NCBI RefSeq assembly: GCF_000482805.1
Contig: NZ_AXWT01000009.1
Span: 101,569-165,568, forward strand
Direction: 5' to 3'
DNA length: 64,000 bases
From: Deinococcus murrayi DSM 11303
GTDB taxonomy: Bacteria; Deinococcota; Deinococci; Deinococcales; Deinococcaceae
Shown in pieces: positions 1-10,032 of this stretch. The position numbers were made by a program, and so were the translations under genes. Within the stretch, counting starts at the first letter, position 1; every line of letters begins with the position of its first letter. The notes under the pieces are model-generated. The model did no database searches, was not told where the DNA came from, and saw nothing but the letters and a program-made list of their open reading frames with translations.

Positions 1-1
1 C

Positions 2-481
<480 letters not shown>

Positions 482-502
482 GGCTCAGGCGGGCAGCGGG
501 GG

Positions 503-533
503 GGCAGGGGGCGCGGGTGTGCGGCCCCCTGCC
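503..533. terminator. Hairpin between convergent genes
   Basis: Perfect 9-bp stem (GGCAGGGGG / CCCCCTGCC) with a 13-nt loop, sitting between the hemQ stop and the stop of the convergent membrane-protein gene. There is no strong T-run, so termination is inferred from position and symmetry. Confidence 0.6.
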
Positions 534-1376
534 TCAGCGTTTGGGGAAGAGAGCGGCCCCCACCCCGTATCCCAGCACCGGCGGCAGGGCGCACAGCAGG
601 ATGGAGACTTCCAGCGGCACCCCGCTCAGTAGCCCGGTCCCGAACCCGAACAGCCCCAGCGTCACCGCCAGTCCCAGGCACAGGCCCCAGAAGGCGGCGA
701 GGCGGGGCTGCACGATGCCGTCGCGGGCGGCCCGCCCCCGCAGCACGGGCAGCACGACGAGGGTGGGGGAGAGGGAGACCGCGAGTTGCCCGGCAGAGGT
801 CACGAAGACAGCCACCAGCAGGCCGGGCAGCCCCGCCTCGCTCACCAGCCCGGCTTCTCCCAGCCGCACAAAGGGCTGCGCCGCCACCACCAGCGCGGCC
901 AGCGCCGGAGCGAGCAGCGGCCACAGCCAGGGCGTGAGCGGGGGCCGGGGCCGGGCGTCCTCCAGCGCGGCGGGGGAGGGGGGCAGGCCGCGCCGACGTT
1001 CGGCCAGCCGCCCCAGCCCCGCTCCCAAGAGAAAGGCCGGGCCGAGGGGAAACATCCAGCCCAGCATCCCGTACATTCCCATCCCGATATTCGCGTCCCG
1101 GTTGACCTCCGGGTGCAGTAGGGCGACGCTGGCCCACACCGACGCGAGCGCCGCCCCGACCCCTCCCCAGGCCGCCGCCACGGAATGCCGCCGCCCCAGC
1201 CCCAGCGCGAGGGCCGCCATCACGCCGACCGGGGCGAGCAGCAGGGGTGCGGAACTCGCCAGGCTCCACCACTGCGGCCCCTCCAGTGAGACGGCGCGGA
1301 GCACCCCCGCGACGACCCCCAGCCCCGCGAGGCCCAGCATCCACAGGGGCAGGGGCAGGTCGGGTGCCCGCCTCAT
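534..1376 (-). CDS. Polytopic membrane protein, last gene of a two-component operon
   Basis: 280-residue protein made largely of hydrophobic helices (about 8 likely membrane segments) separated by short loops; a charged cytoplasmic loop near residues 115-150 carries the run LAERRRG. I do not recognise a family. Its ATG overlaps the TGA of the response-regulator gene (ATGA), so it is probably translationally coupled and co-transcribed with the kinase, DUF4097 and regulator genes. The context suggests an envelope-related target or accessory of that signalling system, but no catalytic motif is visible. Confidence 0.75.
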   Translation of the reverse strand: MRRAPDLPLPLWMLGLAGLGVVAGVLRAVSLEGPQWWSLASSAPLLLAPVGVMAALALGLGRRHSVAAAWGGVGAALASVWASVALLHPEVNRDANIGMGMYGMLGWMFPLGPAFLLGAGLGRLAERRRGLPPSPAALEDARPRPPLTPWLWPLLAPALAALVVAAQPFVRLGEAGLVSEAGLPGLLVAVFVTSAGQLAVSLSPTLVVLPVLRGRAARDGIVQPRLAAFWGLCLGLAVTLGLFGFGTGLLSGVPLEVSILLCALPPVLGYGVGAALFPKR

Positions 1377-2023
1377 CCCTCCTCCAACTTCGCCAGCCCG
1401 TGCCGCAGCGCGTACAGGGCGGCCTGGGTGCGGCTTTCCAGGCCCAGCTTGCTCAGGAGGCGGCTCACGTGCGTCTTCACGGTCGCCTCGGTGACCTTCT
1501 GGTCGGCGGCGATGTCGCGGTTGGAGTAGCCCCGCGCGATGAGTTGCAGCACGATGACCTCCTTGGGGGTCAGGCTCTCGCGCATCTCCGGCGAGCGGAA
1601 GTCCCGGACCAGCCGCCGGGCCGCTTCGGGGTGCAGCCGCACCTCGCCCCGTGCGGCGGCGTGGATGGCTTCGGCGAGCGTGTCGGAGGAAGCGTCCTTG
1701 AGCAGGTAGCTCGTCGCCCCGGCGTCAATCGCGCCGTTGACCTTGTGTTCCTCCAGGGTGCTTGTCAGGGCGATCACCTCCGTATCGGGCAGGGTGCGCC
1801 GCAGGGCGCGGGTGGCCTGGAGGCCGTCCATCACGGGCATCATCAGGTCCATCACGACCACGTCGGGGCGCAGGCGCTCGGCTTCGGCGAGGGCTTCTTC
1901 GCCGTTGGCGGCCTCGCCCACCACCTCGATGAGGGGGTCGAGGCCCAGAAAGAGCCGCAGCCCCTGCCGAACGACGGCGTGGTCGTCGACCAGCAGGACG
2001 CGGACGGGGCGGGGGTCGGTCAT
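1373..2023 (-). CDS. NarL/FixJ-family response regulator
   Basis: 216-residue response regulator. Residues 1-125 form a receiver domain with acidic residues D13/D14, phospho-acceptor D59 in the VVVMDLMMP motif, and the ALTS and LLKD segments. Residues about 150-210 form a LuxR-type helix-turn-helix (LTPKEVIVLQLIARGYSNRDIA ... VKTHVSRLLSKL). It is a DNA-binding output partner for the HisKA_3 kinase encoded two genes upstream. The open frame extends further 5', but the MTDPRPVRVLLVDDH start matches the family and overlaps the DUF4097 gene's stop by ATGA. Confidence 0.93.
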   Translation of the reverse strand: MTDPRPVRVLLVDDHAVVRQGLRLFLGLDPLIEVVGEAANGEEALAEAERLRPDVVVMDLMMPVMDGLQATRALRRTLPDTEVIALTSTLEEHKVNGAIDAGATSYLLKDASSDTLAEAIHAAARGEVRLHPEAARRLVRDFRSPEMRESLTPKEVIVLQLIARGYSNRDIAADQKVTEATVKTHVSRLLSKLGLESRTQAALYALRHGLAKLEEG

Positions 2024-3069
2024 GGGATGTCTCCTTCTTCGGGCAGGCGGCGGACGAGGCGCAAGCGGGGCGCTTCGACCCGCAGGTCGAGGTCGGGGTC
2101 GGTCAGGGCGGCGGGGTCGGTGGCGGCCACGTTCCCCCGCCGCAGCAGGTCGCCGGGCGGGTCGAGCCACTCGCCCCCCACCAGCCGCACGCGGGCGGAG
2201 GTGTCGGGCGGGAGGCTGAGGCGCACCTCGCCGGAGGTCGTCCGCAGCGTGAGGGTGCCCGCCGCCCCATCGGGCAGCCGCAGGGCGAGGTCGCCGGAGG
2301 TCGAGGTGACGGTCCCGGCCTCCCCCCGCGGCAGCTCGCCCGTCACGTCGCCGCTCTGCGTGCTGACGGTCAGCCGCCTCGCCCGCGCCTCCCCCAGCCG
2401 CAGGGTGACCGGGCCGCTGCCGGTGCTCACGCTCAGGGTGGGTGCTCGCCATGCGGCGGGGGCGCGGAGGGTGACCGCCCCGCTCGCCGTCGCCAGGGTG
2501 AGGGGGCCACTCTCCAGCGCGGGCAGGGTCGCGGTGAGGGCACCGGAGTGGGTGCGGGCGGTCAGCTCGCGCACCTGCAGGGCGTGCAGGTCCAGCCGCA
2601 GCTCGCCGCTCGCGGTCCCCGCCTCCAGGCGCAGGGGCACCCCCCGCGAGAGCTGCACGTCGAGGCGGTGCGGGACCGGGTGGGGGTTCAGGTTCACGAC
2701 CCCCTCGCCCAGCGGGGCCACGTTCAGCCGCACGCTCACCCGCAGTCGCCCGCCCTCCCGCGAGGTCTGCACCCGCAGGGGGTTGCGCTCGCGGTGGGTG
2801 GCCCGCCCGGTCAGCGCCTCCCGCCCCGGCCACGGCAACCCCGCCACCCCCAGGGCGGTGCGGTCGCCCGCGAGCTGCACGCCAAGCGCCGTGGCCCCCG
2901 CCAGCGGCACCGAGAGCGGCGTCTCGCGCACGTTCAGGCCGGGGGCAGGCGTGACCCGCCAGCCCGCCCAGGTCAGCGCCCCCCCCGCCGCGACCAGCCC
3001 CAGCCCCAGCGCGATGCGGGCGAGCACCGGGCTGAGGGGCCGCGCCGGGGGGCGGGTGGGGGTGCTCAC
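2020..3069 (-). CDS. DUF4097-type beta-repeat envelope protein
   Basis: 349 residues: one N-terminal membrane anchor (about residues 15-38), then a long series of short beta repeats with the recurring pattern T.SG.(V/L)...L (LATASGAVTL, VSTGSGPVTL, VSTQSGDVTG, TSTSGDLAL, RTTSGEVRL). This is the signature of DUF4097 polymeric adhesin-like proteins, which form beta-solenoid structures. It sits between the kinase and regulator genes with 4-nt overlaps on both sides, suggesting the anchored solenoid helps sense or respond to an envelope signal. A sensory role is inference; the fold assignment rests on repeat pattern. Confidence 0.8.
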   Translation of the reverse strand: MSTPTRPPARPLSPVLARIALGLGLVAAGGALTWAGWRVTPAPGLNVRETPLSVPLAGATALGVQLAGDRTALGVAGLPWPGREALTGRATHRERNPLRVQTSREGGRLRVSVRLNVAPLGEGVVNLNPHPVPHRLDVQLSRGVPLRLEAGTASGELRLDLHALQVRELTARTHSGALTATLPALESGPLTLATASGAVTLRAPAAWRAPTLSVSTGSGPVTLRLGEARARRLTVSTQSGDVTGELPRGEAGTVTSTSGDLALRLPDGAAGTLTLRTTSGEVRLSLPPDTSARVRLVGGEWLDPPGDLLRRGNVAATDPAALTDPDLDLRVEAPRLRLVRRLPEEGDIP

Positions 3070-4763
3070 GCTCCCGCCTCCGTCGCCTCCGGGGGGGCAG
3101 TGGGCAGGGTCAGGGTGACGGTCGTGCCCGCGCCGGGCCTGCTGTGCACCCTCAGCTCGCCCCCCGCCTCCCGCGCCCGCTCGCGCATGGAGCGCTGGCC
3201 CAGGGTGCCGCCGGGGGGAGCGGCGGGGTCAAAGCCGCGCCCGTCGTCGCGCACCGTGAGCCGCACCGCGTTCCCTTCCTCCCGCAGCGAGAGCCGCACC
3301 TCGCGGGCGCGGGCGTGCTTGACGACGTTGTGCAGGGCTTCTTGCGCGACCCGGTAGGCGGCGGCCTGGGCGTGCGGGGTGAGGGCGGGTTCCTGAGGCA
3401 TCTCCGTATGGACGGTCAGGCCGTGCCGCGCTTCCAGGGCGTGCGCGGTCAGCGCGAGGGCCGCGACCAACCCGCCTTCCTCCAGGGCGTCGGGGCGCAG
3501 GCTAAAGAGGAGGGCCTTCATCTCGGAGACGCCCCCTTCGGCGAGCCGGATGGTGTAGTCCAGGCTCTCGCGGGCGCGGGCGGGGTCGCGCTCCAGGGTG
3601 GCGAGGGCGGTCTTGGCCCCCAGGGTGATGCCGTAGAGGGCCTGCGCCACGCTGTCGTGCAGCTCGCGGGCCAGCCGCGCCCGCTCCAGTTCGCCGCCGC
3701 GCTCGCCCGCCCGCCGGATGAGTTCGGCGGCGTGCAGGGCCGTGCCCGCGTGGTCCGCGATGGAGAGCAAAAAGGCGAGTTCGTCCGCGCCGGGGCGGGT
3801 GCCGGGGGCGTAGGTGGCCCGCAGCGTTCCCCCGTCTTGCCCGCCCGCCACCACCGGCAGGGTGGCCAGCGTGCCCCCGCCGGGCAGGGGCCGCACGTCC
3901 GCTCCGCCGGGCGGGGGCAGCGGGCCAGGGCCGTGCAGGGCGGGGTCATCCGGGCCGCTCCGGGTTCGCAGGGTACCGTCGGGGGCCGTTAGCGCCACCG
4001 CTGCCGCCGTACTCGCCGCCCGCGCCTGCCCCGCGAGGTCGGCCAGGGTCGCGCCCAGGTCGTCCCCCAGCGCCACCCGCCCGGCGGCCCGGCGCAGCGC
4101 CACGACCTCCCGCCGAGCACTCGCCCCGTCGGGCGGCACCGAGAGCAGCGCAAAGGCCAGCCACGCCCACACCCGCCCCAGCAGGTTAAGCACCCCGCCC
4201 GTCACCAGGAGGCCCCCCGCCCCCGCGAGCACCAGCCCCGCCACGCCGGGAGCCGCGAGGGTCACCTCTCCGCCCCCCCAGCTCACCGGGAGGGGACCCG
4301 CCGCCCACCACGGGGCCGTCAGCCCCAGCACCGAGGCCGTCAGCAGCACCCCCAGCACCGCCCAGCACAGCGCCGCGAGCGGCAGTTGCAGGAGGTGAAA
4401 CATCAGCGCCCGGTAGGTCGCCCCGTCTGCGAGGGTGGCCCGCAGCCAGCCCGCCGCCCCGCCTGCCGGGGGAGGCGGCGCGGGGGCGAAGTGCAGCCCC
4501 AGCAGCCGCGCCAGCCCCCGCTGCACCTCCGCCAGCCCCGGCACCAGCCACAGGGTCCCCAGCAGCAGCCCGGCCCCCACGAGAAGGGGCAGCGTCACCA
4601 CCCCGGCGAGCACGCCCCCCAGCAGCAGCCCGGCCCCCAGCGCTCCCAACGGCAGCGCGAGCGCCACATACAGCGCGGTGCGGTAGGTCTGCGCGTCCCG
4701 CAGGTCGGCCAGGGGGCCGGGCGGGGCGGGGGGCCAGGCGGCGCGGGTCATCCGCCTCATCAT
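3066..4763 (-). CDS. Membrane sensor histidine kinase (HisKA_3 / NarL type)
   Basis: 565-residue kinase. The first 230 residues hold about 6 membrane segments in two pairs of repeated 'AQTYRTALYVALALPLG...' / 'GATYRALMFHLLQLPLA...' units resembling the 'putative sensor' domain. A GAF-like region follows, then the dimerisation/phosphoacceptor helix with H369 in ARELHDSVAQALYG, and a HATPase domain with an N-box (QEALHNVVKHA), DDGRGF and a TLGQRSMRERA segment. It should phosphorylate D59 of the regulator encoded 1 kb downstream. The first ATG was chosen because TAGCCT lies 6 nt upstream. First gene of a four-gene overlapping operon. Confidence 0.92.
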   Translation of the reverse strand: MMRRMTRAAWPPAPPGPLADLRDAQTYRTALYVALALPLGALGAGLLLGGVLAGVVTLPLLVGAGLLLGTLWLVPGLAEVQRGLARLLGLHFAPAPPPPAGGAAGWLRATLADGATYRALMFHLLQLPLAALCWAVLGVLLTASVLGLTAPWWAAGPLPVSWGGGEVTLAAPGVAGLVLAGAGGLLVTGGVLNLLGRVWAWLAFALLSVPPDGASARREVVALRRAAGRVALGDDLGATLADLAGQARAASTAAAVALTAPDGTLRTRSGPDDPALHGPGPLPPPGGADVRPLPGGGTLATLPVVAGGQDGGTLRATYAPGTRPGADELAFLLSIADHAGTALHAAELIRRAGERGGELERARLARELHDSVAQALYGITLGAKTALATLERDPARARESLDYTIRLAEGGVSEMKALLFSLRPDALEEGGLVAALALTAHALEARHGLTVHTEMPQEPALTPHAQAAAYRVAQEALHNVVKHARAREVRLSLREEGNAVRLTVRDDGRGFDPAAPPGGTLGQRSMRERAREAGGELRVHSRPGAGTTVTLTLPTAPPEATEAGA

Positions 4764-4769
4764 GCCCCC

Positions 4770-4775
4770 AGGCTA
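4770..4775 (-). promoter_or_regulatory. -10 element of the histidine-kinase operon
   Basis: TAGCCT on the minus strand ends 6 nt before the ATG at 4763; no Shine-Dalgarno is present, so a leaderless or near-leaderless transcript is expected. Confidence 0.6.
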
Positions 4776-4824
4776 GGGGGTGGGGGAGGGGGGAAGCGTC
4801 CGCCCAAAGGGGGAGGGGAAGAGG

Positions 4825-6273
4825 TCAGCGCCGCACGGGCAAGGGCGGCAGCGCCCGCTCCTCCACCCAGCGCCGCACTGCGCCTTCTGCCCCCGCGCCC
4901 GCCCGCTCGCGCACGAAGGCGAGGAAAGCCGGGGTGCTCACCGTGCCCGGCCCCGCCGAGAAGCGGGTCACGTAGGCCCGCAGGAAGTCGCGGAAGGCGG
5001 CGTCCCCGATCTCGGCCCGCAGCGCGTGGAAGGTGAGCGCCCCGCGCTGGTAGGTCGTGAGGTCGAACAGCTCTCCGGTCCGGGTCGCCGCGAGGGGCCG
5101 GGTGCCCGCGCGGGTCAGGTTGGCGTGCCAGCGGGCGGCGTAGGCCTGCCCGTCCCCGCCGAGGTGCTCGGTCCACAGCAGCTCGGCGTAGGCGGCCAGC
5201 GCCTCCGAGAGCCACACGTCGGGCCACTGGGCGGGCGTGACCGCGTTGCCGAACCACTGGTGGGCGAGTTCGTGGACGGCCACCCGCTCGGTGCTCATGT
5301 TCAGCGGCAGAGTGGACAGGGTCGCCGTCTCCAGCGCGGGCAGCCGGGGGGTGACCACCGCCACCCCGTAGGCCGCAAAGGGGTACGGCCCGAACCACTC
5401 CGCGAGGACCCGCAGCGCCTCGTCGGTGCGCCCGAAGGCTTCCCGCACCGTGCCGGGCGTCTCCGGCGGGAAGTAGTCGCGCCGCGCCACCGCCCGCCCC
5501 CCCACGCCGACGGGCACGGCGGCCCCGTCTACCCGCTCGAAGCGGTCCACGAAGACCCCCAGCGCATAGGTCGGGATGGGTTCGCGCTGCGTGAAGGTGA
5601 AGGTGCTCGTCCCCCCCGCGTCCACCCTTCCGGCCTCCACCCCACTCGCCGCTGCGACGTACCCGCGCGGCACGGTCACCCGCGTCGTGAAGGTCGCCTT
5701 GTCGGAGGGGTGGTCGTTCGACGGCAGGAAGGTGTGCGTGCCGTTCGGCTCGCTCAGGAGGAAGGTCGTCCCCGCTCGCCCGTCCCCGGCGGGGACTGCC
5801 TGCCAGCCCAGCAAGAGCGGCGTGGGAAAGTCGGGGTCCGCCCGCTCGCCGGGCGTGCCCGCGTACTCCACCGTCAGCCGAGCCGCCGTGCCGGGCCGCA
5901 GCGGGGCGGGGGGCGTGACCGTGAGCTTGGCGGCCCGCTCGTCCACCCGGAAGGGCACCGCCCGGTCATTCCAGCGCACCGCCGTCACCCCCGGCCCCAG
6001 GAAGTCCAGCCGCACCTGCGCGAGGGGCCGCGTGCTCGCCAGCGTCAGCGTGACCACCCCGCGCACCGCTCGCGTGCCCGGCTCGCTGACGGTAAGGTGC
6101 AGGTCATAGTGCCGCACGTCCAGCCCCGCCTGCCCCAGCCCCGGAAAGAGGGGGTCGCGCAGCGTCTCGGTGAGGGCGGCGGGGGCACGCGGCGCGGGCT
6201 GCGCGGGCACCGGGGTCGCCGTGAGCAGCCCCAGCGCGAGCAGGGCGAGGAGGAAGGAAAAAGGGCGGCGCAT
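4825..6273 (-). CDS. Secreted M1-family zinc metallopeptidase
   Basis: 482-residue exported peptidase. An N-terminal signal peptide (MRRPFSFLLALLALGLL...PVPAQP) precedes a beta-rich M1 N-terminal domain and a thermolysin-like catalytic domain with HELAHQWFGN (H334, E335, H338) and the third zinc ligand E357 in WLSEALAAYAE, exactly 18 residues after H338. The exopeptidase GxMEN motif of classical aminopeptidases is not intact (the equivalent stretch reads PALETATLS), and the C-terminal HEAT-like domain is absent, so substrate range is uncertain. The start was chosen by signal peptide plus a TAGCCT element 5 nt upstream. Confidence 0.9.
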   Translation of the reverse strand: MRRPFSFLLALLALGLLTATPVPAQPAPRAPAALTETLRDPLFPGLGQAGLDVRHYDLHLTVSEPGTRAVRGVVTLTLASTRPLAQVRLDFLGPGVTAVRWNDRAVPFRVDERAAKLTVTPPAPLRPGTAARLTVEYAGTPGERADPDFPTPLLLGWQAVPAGDGRAGTTFLLSEPNGTHTFLPSNDHPSDKATFTTRVTVPRGYVAAASGVEAGRVDAGGTSTFTFTQREPIPTYALGVFVDRFERVDGAAVPVGVGGRAVARRDYFPPETPGTVREAFGRTDEALRVLAEWFGPYPFAAYGVAVVTPRLPALETATLSTLPLNMSTERVAVHELAHQWFGNAVTPAQWPDVWLSEALAAYAELLWTEHLGGDGQAYAARWHANLTRAGTRPLAATRTGELFDLTTYQRGALTFHALRAEIGDAAFRDFLRAYVTRFSAGPGTVSTPAFLAFVRERAGAGAEGAVRRWVEERALPPLPVRR

Positions 6274-6278
6274 GGCCC

Positions 6279-6284
6279 AGGCTA
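6279..6284 (-). promoter_or_regulatory. -10 element of the M1 peptidase gene
   Basis: TAGCCT on the minus strand, 5 nt before the ATG at 6273. It supports that start over the upstream in-frame codons. Confidence 0.55.
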
Positions 6285-6335
6285 GAGCCTGCGGGGGAGG
6301 GGCAGGGGTGGCGGGGGTTGCAGAAGCCCGCCCTC

Positions 6336-6374
6336 TGAGTGGGGTGCTGGCCGCTGGCCGCCGGAAGCTGGCGG
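6336..6374. repeat. GGCCAGC-rich dispersed repeat, copy 1
   Basis: Stretch of GCTGGCCGCTGGCCGCC...AGCTGGCGGCT lying just past the Nudix gene stop. Related segments, some inverted, occur at 6871-6898, 12513-12535, 12611-12638, 36872-36895 and 36942-36971. Confidence 0.5.
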
Positions 6375-6851
6375 CTAAATCGGGTAGTACGCCCGCGCTT
6401 CTCCCCTCAGGAAGTCGCGGGTGGGCACCCAGACGAGCGGATTGCGCTCCTCGCACTCTGGGGGCGGGCCGTAACGGATGAGCGCCTCCACCTGCGCGAA
6501 GGGGACCCACTTGACGCCCACAACTTCCGGGTCGGTGGGGTCGAGGTCGCCGTGGTAGGCGGCAGTAAAGCGGGCAAAGTTGGCGTAGCACTCGTGGCGG
6601 GTGCCGCGCAGCATCTCGCCTTCGAGCAGGCTGACAAAGCGCAGGTCGGTGACCGTGAGGCCCGTCTCGACCGCCACCTGCCGCACGGCGGCGTCCGCGA
6701 GGCTCTCGCCGGGAAGCGCCTTGCCACCGGGCAGGCCGTAAAAAATGCTGCCGTCGTCCATGCGCTCTTCGACGAGCAGCAGCTCCTCACCCCGCACCAG
6801 GTAGACATGCGCGGCGCGTTTGATGGGCAGGGTGCGCGACAGGTGGCTCAT
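6375..6851 (-). CDS. Nudix-fold protein with degenerate Nudix box
   Basis: 158 residues with a Nudix fold. The box region reads GGKALPGES...VRQVAVETGL instead of Gx5Ex7REUxEExGU. The first Glu of REUxEE is Gln and the fifth position is Val, leaving one of the metal-binding glutamates. Hydrolytic activity is therefore doubtful or altered. Flanking segments (HVYLVRGEELLLVEERM, FYGLPGGK, VGVKWVPFAQVEALI) are typical of the fold. The ATG at 6851 was preferred to one 18 nt upstream because TACACT lies 8 nt before it and there is no Shine-Dalgarno. Confidence 0.8.
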   Translation of the reverse strand: MSHLSRTLPIKRAAHVYLVRGEELLLVEERMDDGSIFYGLPGGKALPGESLADAAVRQVAVETGLTVTDLRFVSLLEGEMLRGTRHECYANFARFTAAYHGDLDPTDPEVVGVKWVPFAQVEALIRYGPPPECEERNPLVWVPTRDFLRGEARAYYPI

Positions 6852-6859
6852 TGGAAAAG

Positions 6860-6865
6860 AGTGTA
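6860..6865 (-). promoter_or_regulatory. -10 element of the degenerate-Nudix gene
   Basis: TACACT on the minus strand, 8 nt before the ATG at 6851. Confidence 0.55.
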
Positions 6866-6870
6866 GCAAC

Positions 6871-6898
6871 CTGCGGCCAGCTTCCAGCAGCCAGCGGT
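6871..6898. repeat. GGCCAGC-rich dispersed repeat, copy 2
   Basis: CGGCCAGCTTCCAGCAGCC followed by AGCGG, inverted relative to the copy at 6336-6374; the two flank the Nudix gene. Confidence 0.5.
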
Positions 6899-6904
6899 GA
6901 GGGG

Positions 6905-7312
6905 TCAGTGCTCCGCCGTCAGCAGGGCCAGCACGTCGGCGGGGAGGCGAGCGGGGCGGTAGGTTTTGTCGGTGGCGATGTGGCGGGTTTCGCCCGTCGC
7001 CAGCAGGGTCTCCTGGTGCCGCAACTCGTAGCGAAAGGTCAGCGTCCGCGACCGCACTTCACCCACCCGCGTCAGCAGGGTGAGTTCCTCGTCGTAGCGG
7101 GCAGCGCGGCGGTATTCCACGTTCAGGCCGGAGAGCATCAGGTAGTACCCCCGCGCCTCGACCTCGGCGTAGGGCAGCCCCAGCGCCCGCATCAGGTCGC
7201 TGCGGCCCACCTCGAACCACACCGGGTAGGTGGCGTGGTGGGCCACCCCCATCGCGTCCGTCTCGGCGTAGCGCACCCGGATGACGGTGCGGGTTTCAAA
7301 GGGGGCGCTCAC
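6905..7312 (-). CDS. Acyl-CoA thioesterase of the 4HBT (YbgC-like) hotdog family
   Basis: 135 residues, the normal length for a single-hotdog 4-hydroxybenzoyl-CoA thioesterase-like protein. The signature segment [24 protein letters not shown] contains the catalytic Asp-type motif (TDAMGVAHH). Such enzymes hydrolyse short or medium acyl-CoA thioesters in the cytoplasm; the physiological substrate cannot be read from the sequence. Its start codon overlaps the rbfA stop by 4 nt (ATGA), so the two are co-transcribed. Confidence 0.9.
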   Translation of the reverse strand: MSAPFETRTVIRVRYAETDAMGVAHHATYPVWFEVGRSDLMRALGLPYAEVEARGYYLMLSGLNVEYRRAARYDEELTLLTRVGEVRSRTLTFRYELRHQETLLATGETRHIATDKTYRPARLPADVLALLTAEH

Positions 7313-7596
7313 CGCCGCCCCTTTGCCGCGTCGTAGAACTCCAGTTGGGGGGTGCGGCGCATCCGGACCTGCGCGGCGACCTCGCGCTGGAGGTGCCCCC
7401 GCGCCCGGCCCAGGGCCTCCAGCAGCTCAGGCATGTCGGCCCCCATCGCGCTGACATACACGCGGGCGAGGCCGTAGTCAGGGGTCACGGTCACCCGCTC
7501 GACCGTCACGATGAGGGGCACGCGGGGGTCACGCAGCTCCGCGATGGCGGACGACAGGACGCGGGTGAGCTGGGCCTGCACCTGGGCGGGCTTCAT
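7309..7596 (-). CDS. rbfA: Ribosome-binding factor A
   Basis: 95-residue RbfA, a KH-like protein needed for late 16S rRNA maturation and cold adaptation of the 30S subunit. Recognisable features are the N-terminal [22 protein letters not shown], the [13 protein letters not shown] strand and the [18 protein letters not shown] helix-strand near the end. It is shorter than E. coli RbfA (133 aa) because the C-terminal tail is missing, as in many non-proteobacterial homologues. The upstream in-frame ATG would add a proline-rich non-family segment, so the MKPAQVQ start is preferred. Confidence 0.9.
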   Translation of the reverse strand: MKPAQVQAQLTRVLSSAIAELRDPRVPLIVTVERVTVTPDYGLARVYVSAMGADMPELLEALGRARGHLQREVAAQVRMRRTPQLEFYDAAKGRR

Positions 7597-7651
7597 GGAT
7601 GCACCTGGAGGGAAAAGAAAAGCGCGGACATGGGGGCATGGTAAGGGCTGC

Positions 7652-8983
<1,332 letters not shown>

Positions 8984-9055
8984 CCCCCCCAGGGGAGCAC
9001 GCGGACGCGGGCGCGGGGATGAGAGGGGCTGACGCGAACTTGGCCCACGTCCGGC

Positions 9056-9106
9056 CCAAACCGGGAGGGCCGCAGGGGAAGTCCCCCTACGGCCCTCCCG
9101 GTTTGG
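9056..9106 (-). terminator. Large terminator hairpin downstream of the ABC permease pair
   Basis: Perfect 23-bp inverted repeat (outer arms CCAAACCGGGAGGGCCG / CGGCCCTCCCGGTTTGG, inner AGGGG / CCCCT) with a 5-nt loop. It begins 12 nt after the permease stop on the minus strand and precedes the LysM gene. Confidence 0.75.
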
Positions 9107-9117
9107 CAGCGTCCCGC

Positions 9118-10031
<914 letters not shown>

Positions 10032-10032
<1 letters not shown>

